DNA of 5,009 nt from NCBI GenBank assembly GCA_035405645.1, contig DAONJL010000062.1, forward strand, positions 9,504 through 14,512, given 5' to 3'. The position numbers and the translations under genes were made by a program. This DNA is from DAONJL01 sp035405645 [NCBI: bacterium]. GTDB taxonomy: Bacteria > JAGOBX01 > DAONJL01. The notes beneath the pieces were generated by a model that worked only from the letters and a program-made list of their open reading frames with translations, searched no databases and was not told the origin of the DNA. Position 1 is the first letter of the stretch. Every line of letters begins with the position of its first letter. Shown in pieces: positions 1 to 5,009 of the stretch.

Positions 1-590
1 AATTTGGACAGGTTTGGAAAAGAACAAGCAGATGATGGAACAGCAAAAATAGCAAAGTTAAAACCTTTTGAATTAATGCAAATAGAATAAAAATATATTG
101 ATAATATACTAGAATTTTATGGATATTATTTAAAATACAAATTACCAAAATATCAAATAAAAATAAGAGATCTTAAAACAGGAACTTTATTTTTTTTATA
201 CTTATGAAAAATGTGTGGCTTCAACTATTATGGCATTAAAGACTTTTTTTAATCATCTTAAATCAAAAGGTATTTCATTAAACAAAATTACAATACAGGT
301 TGAAAATGGAGCAGAATTTAGTGGTATAAGATTACATCATAAAAGAAATTTTAAAAAAGAAATTGAAGCATTAGGTCCTAAAGTGAGATATATTCCATCT
401 CATTATCCTGATGCTAATGCTGATGTTAAATCTTCTCATAGATTAATAAAAAATGAATTTTATTCTAAACATATTTTTTTCTAAAAAAGGATTTGATAGA
501 AAAACAATATCAGAAATAACATAATTAACAGAAGAACAAATAAAAAGATTAAATGAAAAAAAGAATAATAGAAAAAATTCGAAAATTTAA
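1..590 (+). pseudogene. Decayed DDE/rve (IS481-like) transposase remnant
   Basis: This is a broken transposase with an integrase-core (rve, RNase H-like) fold, readable only by joining three frames. Positions 1-204 read in frame 1 and include LPKYQ and RDLKTGTLFF, typical of the start of an rve domain. They are interrupted by TAA at 88-90 and closed by TGA at 205-207. The reading moves to frame 2 in the T8 run at 190-197 and continues (YEKCVASTIMALK, ITIQVENGAEF, YIPSHYPDANADVKSSHRL) to TAA at 482-484. It then moves to frame 3 at the T7 run 474-480 (FSKKGFDRKTISE), meets TAA at 522-524 and ends at 588-590. The catalytic positions look lost: the usual QID reads QIE just before the first stop, the DNG Asp is Glu (VENG), and the Glu of the usual VE-SSH is Lys (VKSSH). 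The 5' end lies outside the window and I found no terminal inverted repeats. The gene converges on murA. The rve assignment is firm; the exact IS family is from memory and less certain. Confidence 0.82.
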
Positions 591-614
591 ATATCTTAAA
601 ATAAACTATAACAA

Positions 615-1871
615 TTATACATCAGGCACTCTTTCTATTTGTGCATTTATATTTTTTAATTTTTCAACTAATTTTTCATATCCTCTATCAAGATGATATA
701 TTCTTTTTATTTGTGTTTGTCCTTCTGCTGCTAATCCAGCGAGAATTAAAGCAGCACTCGCTCTTAAATCAGTTGCCATCACAGGTGCTCCTATTAGTTT
801 TTCCTGTCCTTTTACAATTGCTGTATTTCCGCTTATTTCTATATTTGCATTCATTCTTCGTAATTCTGCTATATGCATAAATCTATTCTCAAATACAGTT
901 TCTGTTATAATACTTGTCCCTTCTGCCAAACACATTAATGAAGTAAATTGTGCTTGTAAATCAGTTGGAAATCCTGGATATGGTAATGTCTTAATATTTG
1001 TTGCTTTTAATATCCCTTTTCTTTTTGCTATTATCCAATTTTTTTCAGCATAAATTTCACAATTTGCTTCCTGTAATTTTTCAAGAAAAGCTTTTAAAAA
1101 TTCTGGATTTATATTTGTTACTTTTACTTCACCATTAGTTATTAAACCAGCAATTAAATATGTGCCTGCCTCTATTCTATCGCCAATTATGCTATATTCA
1201 ACTGACTTTAAATTATTTACACCTTCAATTGTAATTACATCAGTTCCTGCATTATATATTTTAGCACCCATTTCTTTTAAAAAATTTGCAAGGTCTACTA
1301 TTTCTGGTTCGCGTGCTGCATTTTCTAATATTGTTGTTCCTTTTGCTAATACTGCTGCCATCATAAGATTTTCTGTCGCACCAACACTTGGAAAATCTAA
1401 ATATATTTTTGTTCCTTTTAATTCCTTTGCTTTTAATTTTACATAACCACTTTCCTGTATTATTTCTGCGCCAAGTGCTTCAAAACCTTTTAAATGAATA
1501 TTTATTGGTCGAACACCAATTGCACAACCACCTGGTAAAGAGACAATTGCTTCACCAACTCTACCTAATAAAGCGCCCATAACTAAAACAGAAGCACGCA
1601 TTTTTCGAACTAAATCATAAGGTGCTGTAATTTCTTTACAATTCGTTGTATCAATATCAACAATATTATTTTCAAATTTATATTCTGCACCAAGATATTT
1701 TAATAACAATAATATTGATTCTATATCTTTTAAATCTGGCACATTTTTTATTCTGTATTTTCCTGCACATAAAAATGCTGCAACTAAAATTGGTAATGCG
1801 GCATTTTTAGCGCCACTTATTTTGACCTCACCTTTTAATTCTCTCTTTCCTTCTATTATTATTTTATCCAT
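615..1871 (-). CDS. murA: UDP-N-acetylglucosamine 1-carboxyvinyltransferase (MurA)
   Basis: MurA transfers enolpyruvate from phosphoenolpyruvate to UDP-GlcNAc, the first committed step of peptidoglycan synthesis, in the cytoplasm. The 418 residues match the usual family length, and the two-lobed EPSP-synthase-like fold is complete. Visible signatures are SGAKNAALPIL (Lys22, Asn23), KMRAS (Arg92), the active-site loop PGGCAIGVRP with Cys116 and Arg121, FPTDLQAQ (Asp304), ENRFMHIAEL, ATDLRASAALI and HLDRGYE (Arg396). Cys116 corresponds to the Cys115 that fosfomycin alkylates in E. coli, so the enzyme is predicted to be fosfomycin-sensitive rather than the naturally resistant Asp form. The ATG at 1869-1871 follows an AAAAGGAA ribosome-binding site inside the end of ruvX, and only 6 nt separate the two genes. 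It is the last gene of the operon. I see no convincing stem-loop terminator between its stop and the transposase remnant. Confidence 0.97.
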   Translation of the reverse strand: MDKIIIEGKRELKGEVKISGAKNAALPILVAAFLCAGKYRIKNVPDLKDIESILLLLKYLGAEYKFENNIVDIDTTNCKEITAPYDLVRKMRASVLVMGALLGRVGEAIVSLPGGCAIGVRPINIHLKGFEALGAEIIQESGYVKLKAKELKGTKIYLDFPSVGATENLMMAAVLAKGTTILENAAREPEIVDLANFLKEMGAKIYNAGTDVITIEGVNNLKSVEYSIIGDRIEAGTYLIAGLITNGEVKVTNINPEFLKAFLEKLQEANCEIYAEKNWIIAKRKGILKATNIKTLPYPGFPTDLQAQFTSLMCLAEGTSIITETVFENRFMHIAELRRMNANIEISGNTAIVKGQEKLIGAPVMATDLRASAALILAGLAAEGQTQIKRIYHLDRGYEKLVEKLKNINAQIERVPDV

Positions 1872-1877
1872 AATTAA

Positions 1878-2294
1878 TTATTCCTTTTTTGAATTTAAAT
1901 AATCTCTTAAAATTATTAATGCTGATATTTCATCAAGTTTTTTACTTCTTTTTTTTCTTGAATCAACAAATTCTTTTAAAATTAAATCAGCATTTATTGT
2001 TGTATATTTTTCATTATATAATATTACTTTTTTTTCGCCAATATTTTTTTGTAATTCATTGGCAAATTCTTCGATATATTTTGTTTGTTCTGATTTTGTT
2101 CCATTAATATTCAATGGATAACCGATCACCACTCTTTCTATTTTTAATTCATTTATTATTTTTAATATTTCTTTTAGCAATAAACTTTTATCATTGATTT
2201 TCAATGTTTTATATGGCACAACTATTTTTTCTGTTTTATCTGAAACTGATAATCCTGTTTTATTTTTTCCTAAATCAATTCCCAGATATTTCAT
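1878..2294 (-). CDS. ruvX: RuvX/YqgF family RNase H-fold nuclease (putative pre-16S rRNA nuclease / Holliday junction resolvase)
   Basis: This small RNase H-fold protein of 138 residues has the normal YqgF length. E. coli YqgF is linked to 5'-end maturation of 16S rRNA, and some homologues (RuvX) resolve Holliday junctions; the sequence does not say which role applies here. The family motifs are in order: YLGIDLGKNKTGLSVSD with catalytic Asp7, RVVIGYPLNINGT at about residues 54-66, LYNEKYTT with Glu95 (the usual DER-T motif reads NEK-T), and KKLDEISALIILRDYL with Asp121. All three acidic metal-binding positions are therefore present. The ATG at 2292-2294 lies 2 nt after the stop of the upstream amidoligase gene. 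Only a weak purine stretch (CAAGAAAAT) precedes it, so expression probably depends on translational coupling. murA follows 6 nt downstream. Confidence 0.93.
   Translation of the reverse strand: MKYLGIDLGKNKTGLSVSDKTEKIVVPYKTLKINDKSLLLKEILKIINELKIERVVIGYPLNINGTKSEQTKYIEEFANELQKNIGEKKVILYNEKYTTINADLILKEFVDSRKKRSKKLDEISALIILRDYLNSKKE
1881..1888 (-). promoter_or_regulatory. Ribosome-binding site of murA
   Basis: On the minus strand this reads AAAAGGAA, 9 nt before the murA ATG. It lies within the last codons of ruvX, so murA can be translated from the same transcript with coupled or local initiation. Confidence 0.7.
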
Positions 2295-2296
2295 CT

Positions 2297-4144
2297 TTAT
2301 TTTCTTGATATTTTAAAATATTCATTTGTTATATACAAATATTTTTCTATATTAAATAATATCTCTTCAATATAATTTATTTTATGATATGCTTTATTAT
2401 GATATTCATTCATTAATCCTTTTTTTATTTTATATAAAAAATTATCAATTTTTTTTTCATCAATTGCCATAGCATCAAGTGCCCAATTTTTTAATTCAAG
2501 CATTTCTTCTTTGCACTGATTATTACTATCAAAAGAATTTCTATTTACTATTGGTCTATGTTCACCTGATAAAAGATACCCTTTTAATGCCATAATTAGT
2601 AATTCATAATCAATAGATAATTTTAATCGTGGAAATTGAAATTCAATCACAGGAATTTTTTCTTCACATTTTTCAGATAAATAAGAAGAATGTTCATTTA
2701 TTGCTGAAAAAACTATATTGCCCCATTCATCTTCAAATTCTTTAAAACGCATCCTATTTTCAAAATAATGTCCAGCCATTCTATGCCAATCGCCACCTAA
2801 CATTAAAAGACATTTTAAATCATCAATATCATTTGATGATTTATTTAATTCAATTTCTGCGGCATCAAAAATTAAATGAATACTATGTGGTTTTACTTTT
2901 ATAAATTTAATTATTTCTTTTATTATTTCATTAACTAAATATGGATTATTAGATAAAGGAACTGATTCATCAAAGGTAAAAGTATTTTTACCTGGTGCTA
3001 ATTCAAGAAAACCCCCTTCTTTTTCTGATTGTTCTGAAAATTTATGATCATCTATATGACCGCCGAGTTTCCAGAATCTCCTTAATAAATCAAGTTCATA
3101 AAAATATTTAAAATTTCCATATAAATAATCTTCTTTTTCTGTTTTTAAAACTGCTTCATTTCCTAATTCACTAAATTCTAATTCTATTCCTAATGAAATT
3201 TTTCCTGAATATTCTTGTTCTAATTTCTTTAATTCTTTGATTAAATAATAAATTTGAACATTTAATTGATTAAATAATAAATCACTAATTTTTAAACACC
3301 TAATAATAATTTCATTATAGGAATATTTAGAATAATTGTAAAATTCAGGCGAATTTTTAATTATTCTATCTATGTAAATTGAATTGAAATTCATTAATTT
3401 TAAAGCAATTAAAATAGATTTGGTGAAAACAAAATAAGGAAATTCACTAAAAGTTTCGTGAATATATCTTGCTCTAATTTTGTTTTCTAATTGATTTAAT
3501 ATTGTAACTTTAAAAATTAAGTATAAATAATTTTCTATATAAGGTGTTATTTCTTTATTTAATTTTTGAAAATCTGGTTCTTTAAAATGTTTTAATTCTT
3601 TATCAATTTCAAATTCAGAAAAATATTCTTCTCGATAGAAAGTATTTAATAAATAATAAATTTGTCCACCATAAATTTCCTGTCTTGCTCTATGCTCTAA
3701 TTCATCATCTAAATTTATTTTCTTTTCAGAAATTAAATTTACTCGTTCGCCTATTTTTAATTCAAAATATTTTTCAACAGAATGTAAAATTTTGTAATCA
3801 ACTTTATTACCAAAATTTCTTCGTAAATTTGTTATATTTGCTATGTATGCCTGTGCTTCAATTATTTCTTTCCCAACTTTTACTTTTACATTTTGTCTAT
3901 CATATAAAATTCCATTTTCTTCATATTCATCAAGTTTTTTTAATGATTCTTCATCTACATCATATAGTAATAAACCATATACTTTACTATTTGGTTTAGC
4001 AATAATATAAGGAAAACCATTTCGTGGACTATAGCGTTTATAATTAAGTAAAATTGCTGGCTTTGATTTAAAGATTTTATTTGTTATGATTTTTTGATTT
4101 ATTTTGTTTTTTAAAGTTCCATAAACAAATAAATTTATACTCAT
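2297..4144 (-). CDS. Fusion protein: N-terminal GGCT/AIG2-like gamma-glutamylcyclotransferase domain plus C-terminal amidoligase-like domain
   Basis: This 615-residue protein has two recognisable parts. Residues ~1-105 look like a gamma-glutamylcyclotransferase/AIG2-like domain: the substrate loop VYGTL at 7-11, VYGLLLYDV at 55-63 and LDEYEENG at 71-78, where Glu75 fits the catalytic Glu of the LD-x-x-E motif. Such enzymes release gamma-glutamyl groups as 5-oxoproline. Residues ~315-530 resemble the carboxylate-amine ligase (amidoligase, glutamate-cysteine-ligase-like) fold, which forms amide bonds using ATP: GIELEF at 319-324, GGFLELAPG at 377-385, an HSIHLIF strand at 420-426 and VIEFQFPR at 499-506. 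Residues ~110-315 and ~545-615 are charged, probably helical, and unassigned. I see no signal peptide or membrane segment, so a cytoplasmic enzyme is likely. The start overlaps the efp stop by 4 nt (ATGA) and ruvX begins 2 nt after its stop. The GGCT call is fairly firm, the amidoligase call is a motif-level inference, and the substrate is unknown. Confidence 0.8.
   Translation of the reverse strand: MSINLFVYGTLKNKINQKIITNKIFKSKPAILLNYKRYSPRNGFPYIIAKPNSKVYGLLLYDVDEESLKKLDEYEENGILYDRQNVKVKVGKEIIEAQAYIANITNLRRNFGNKVDYKILHSVEKYFELKIGERVNLISEKKINLDDELEHRARQEIYGGQIYYLLNTFYREEYFSEFEIDKELKHFKEPDFQKLNKEITPYIENYLYLIFKVTILNQLENKIRARYIHETFSEFPYFVFTKSILIALKLMNFNSIYIDRIIKNSPEFYNYSKYSYNEIIIRCLKISDLLFNQLNVQIYYLIKELKKLEQEYSGKISLGIELEFSELGNEAVLKTEKEDYLYGNFKYFYELDLLRRFWKLGGHIDDHKFSEQSEKEGGFLELAPGKNTFTFDESVPLSNNPYLVNEIIKEIIKFIKVKPHSIHLIFDAAEIELNKSSNDIDDLKCLLMLGGDWHRMAGHYFENRMRFKEFEDEWGNIVFSAINEHSSYLSEKCEEKIPVIEFQFPRLKLSIDYELLIMALKGYLLSGEHRPIVNRNSFDSNNQCKEEMLELKNWALDAMAIDEKKIDNFLYKIKKGLMNEYHNKAYHKINYIEEILFNIEKYLYITNEYFKISRK
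4141..4144 (-). promoter_or_regulatory. ATGA stop-start overlap coupling efp to the GGCT-amidoligase gene
   Basis: The minus strand reads ATGA: the TGA ends efp and the ATG begins the next gene. A purine-rich GAAAGAGT (4157-4164) lies 12 nt upstream as a weak ribosome-binding site. This arrangement usually allows terminating ribosomes to restart, giving coupled and roughly proportional synthesis of the two proteins. Confidence 0.8.
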
Positions 4145-4710
4145 TTAGATTTTGATACTCTTTCAACATATTCTTTTGTTCGTGTATCAACTACAATTAT
4201 ATCTCCTTCATTTATAAATAATGGAACATTTATTTTTAAATTTGATTCTAACACAGCAGGTTTCATTACATTTGAAACTGTATCTCCTTTTATTCCCATT
4301 TCTGTGCTAATTACTTTCATATTAACTTTTGTTGGTGGCTCTGCAAATACTGGTTTTTCATCATAAAAAAATACTTTGAACTGAATCTGCGGAACTAAAA
4401 AATCAATATAATCACTTAACTGCTCTTTCTCTAAAAAAATTTGTTCATAATTTTCTACATCCATAAAATAATATTTCCCATCTTCTTCATATAAATATTC
4501 CATTGTTCTTTCTTCTAATCTTACTATTTCTATTTTTTCATCAGAAAAAAATTTATAACTAATCATTGTTCCTGAAACAATATCTCTTAATTTCGTCTGA
4601 ACAAATGCTTTATACCTGCCTGGTGTAACTAATTGACTTTCAAATACTGTATATAATCTATCTTTAAATTTAATCACATTTCCTTTACGCATATCAGATG
4701 CATAAGCCAT
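4141..4710 (-). CDS. efp: Translation elongation factor P
   Basis: EF-P binds between the ribosomal P and E sites and speeds peptide-bond formation at polyproline stretches. From the ATG at 4708-4710 the protein is 189 residues, the usual length, with three beta-barrel domains: KOW-like ~1-64, OB ~66-126 and C-terminal OB ~128-186. The C-terminal signature is clear: GIKGDTVSNVMKPA followed by INVPLFINEGDIIVVDTRT. I chose this start because AAAGGAG lies 10 nt upstream and homology starts there (MAYASDMRKGN). The frame extends upstream to a TTG at 4743, but the extra 11 Lys/Asn/Arg-rich residues lie over the ribosome-binding site and are unlikely to be translated. The domain I loop reads TPGRYKAF; an ungapped count puts Arg32 where many EF-Ps carry the modified Lys (K32 in Bacillus, K34 in E. 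coli). It is first in the operon, with the putative promoter just upstream. No EpmA, EpmB, EarP or YmfI gene is in the window. Confidence 0.95.
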   Translation of the reverse strand: MAYASDMRKGNVIKFKDRLYTVFESQLVTPGRYKAFVQTKLRDIVSGTMISYKFFSDEKIEIVRLEERTMEYLYEEDGKYYFMDVENYEQIFLEKEQLSDYIDFLVPQIQFKVFFYDEKPVFAEPPTKVNMKVISTEMGIKGDTVSNVMKPAVLESNLKINVPLFINEGDIIVVDTRTKEYVERVSKSK

Positions 4711-4720
4711 ATTTTTATTT

Positions 4721-4728
4721 CTCCTTTC
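4721..4728 (-). promoter_or_regulatory. Ribosome-binding site of efp that fixes its start
   Basis: On the minus strand this reads GAAAGGAG, a strong Shine-Dalgarno sequence 10 nt before the ATG at 4708-4710. It is the best ribosome-binding site in the window and rules against the upstream TTG start at 4743. Confidence 0.88.
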
Positions 4729-4752
4729 TTTATTTTTTTTCAATTAAAAAAT

Positions 4753-4790
4753 ATTATACATTATTAAACAAAAAATTTTTTTTTTGTCAA
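4753..4790 (-). promoter_or_regulatory. Putative sigma-70-type promoter of the efp operon
   Basis: On the minus strand a perfect TTGACA (4785-4790) is followed by an A-run/T-run and AT-rich sequence. Candidate -10 boxes are TTTAAT (4763-4768, 16 nt spacer), AATAAT (4760-4765, 19 nt spacer) and a perfect TATAAT (4753-4758) whose 26 nt spacer is too long for a classical pair. Whichever -10 is used, the 5' leader before the efp ATG would be short, about 35-45 nt. In DNA this AT-rich, chance matches to -10 boxes are common; the exact TTGACA and its placement upstream of the first gene are the main support. Confidence 0.55.
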
Positions 4791-5009
4791 TAATTTTTTA
4801 TTTAGATATTTTTCAAATATTATTAACAATTATTCAATAGCCATAAATAAAATGAAATTTATTTAATATAAAATTTATTTTTTATTGCTTCAACTATTAT
4901 CTGAAATTTTTTATAAAACTTATTATATCAAAAAAAATAATTGACTAATATTACAAAACGGGAAGTTTACAGACATGGTATACCCTTTTCTTAAGAATAT
5001 ATTATTAAA
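4791..5009. other. AT-rich intergenic region with no clear gene; compositional shift near the right edge
   Basis: Positions 4791-4950 are almost pure A/T with no open frame of useful length and no clear RNA gene. From about 4956 the sequence becomes less AT-rich (ACGGGAAGTTTACAGACATG, then GTATACCC). An ATG at 4975-4977 on the plus strand opens a frame (MVYPFLKNILL) that stays open to the window edge, 9 nt after GGGAAG. This could be the start of a rightward gene or the terminal sequence of an insertion element, but 35 nt of coding potential is too little to decide. Confidence 0.3.

Noticed and set aside
3685-3999. Plus-strand open frame of 104 codons within the amidoligase gene
   Set aside because: It is Leu/Phe/His-rich, as expected when a Lys/Asn/Glu-rich AT-biased gene is read antisense, has no recognisable motif, and is a shadow of the minus-strand gene. 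The same applies to the plus-strand frames inside murA and ruvX.
4711-4743. Extended EF-P start at a TTG giving 11 extra basic residues
   Set aside because: The extension lies across the strong GAAAGGAG ribosome-binding site, has no family counterpart, and uses TTG while a well-placed ATG exists at 4708-4710.
4770-4785. A6T10 tract read as a terminator or hairpin
   Set aside because: It is a pure A/T tract without a GC stem and lies inside the putative promoter, so curvature or spacer sequence is a simpler reading.
218-4900. A shared 14-mer GCTTCAACTATTAT in the transposase remnant (218-231) and near 4887-4900
   Set aside because: The flanks do not align and a match of this length is plausible by chance in such AT-rich DNA, so it does not support a duplicated element.
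1-5009. CRISPR array, tRNA or rRNA genes, riboswitch
   Set aside because: I saw no regularly spaced direct repeats, no tRNA-like cloverleaf or TTCGA-type arm with matching stems, and no leader long enough before efp to hold a known riboswitch.

Overview
This is a very AT-rich bacterial window: the A/T bias is visible in every gene and spacer and in the Lys/Asn/Ile-rich proteins. It holds one compact minus-strand operon beside a decayed transposase gene. The standard code fits, with TAA and TGA as stops. MurA, RuvX/YqgF and EF-P show a peptidoglycan-making bacterium. I cannot name the lineage from sequence alone; an uncultivated or host-associated low-GC group is possible, but that is a guess.

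Layout. Positions 1-590 (plus strand) are the eroded remains of a DDE/rve (IS481-like) transposase. It has in-frame stops and two frameshifts at T runs, and all three catalytic acidic positions appear to be substituted. The operon runs right to left: efp (4710-4141), a two-domain protein joining a gamma-glutamylcyclotransferase (GGCT/AIG2-like) domain to an amidoligase (4144-2297), ruvX (2294-1878) and murA (1871-615). The genes overlap by 4 nt (ATGA), then are spaced by 2 nt and 6 nt, so co-transcription and translational coupling are very likely. A perfect TTGACA box and nearby TATAAT-like boxes lie just upstream of efp. The remaining right end (4791-5009) has no clear gene; its last ~55 bases are less AT-rich and may start another element or gene.

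How the genes fit together. EF-P (relief of ribosome stalling) and RuvX/YqgF (16S rRNA maturation or Holliday junction processing) belong to translation and nucleic-acid housekeeping. MurA makes the first committed peptidoglycan precursor. The unusual member is the GGCT-amidoligase fusion, which combines a predicted amide/isopeptide-forming domain with a predicted gamma-glutamyl-releasing domain. It overlaps the stop codon of an EF-P gene whose modification-loop tip carries Arg instead of the usual Lys. This fusion, and its possible link to EF-P modification or to a gamma-glutamyl metabolite, is the best candidate here for undescribed biology.
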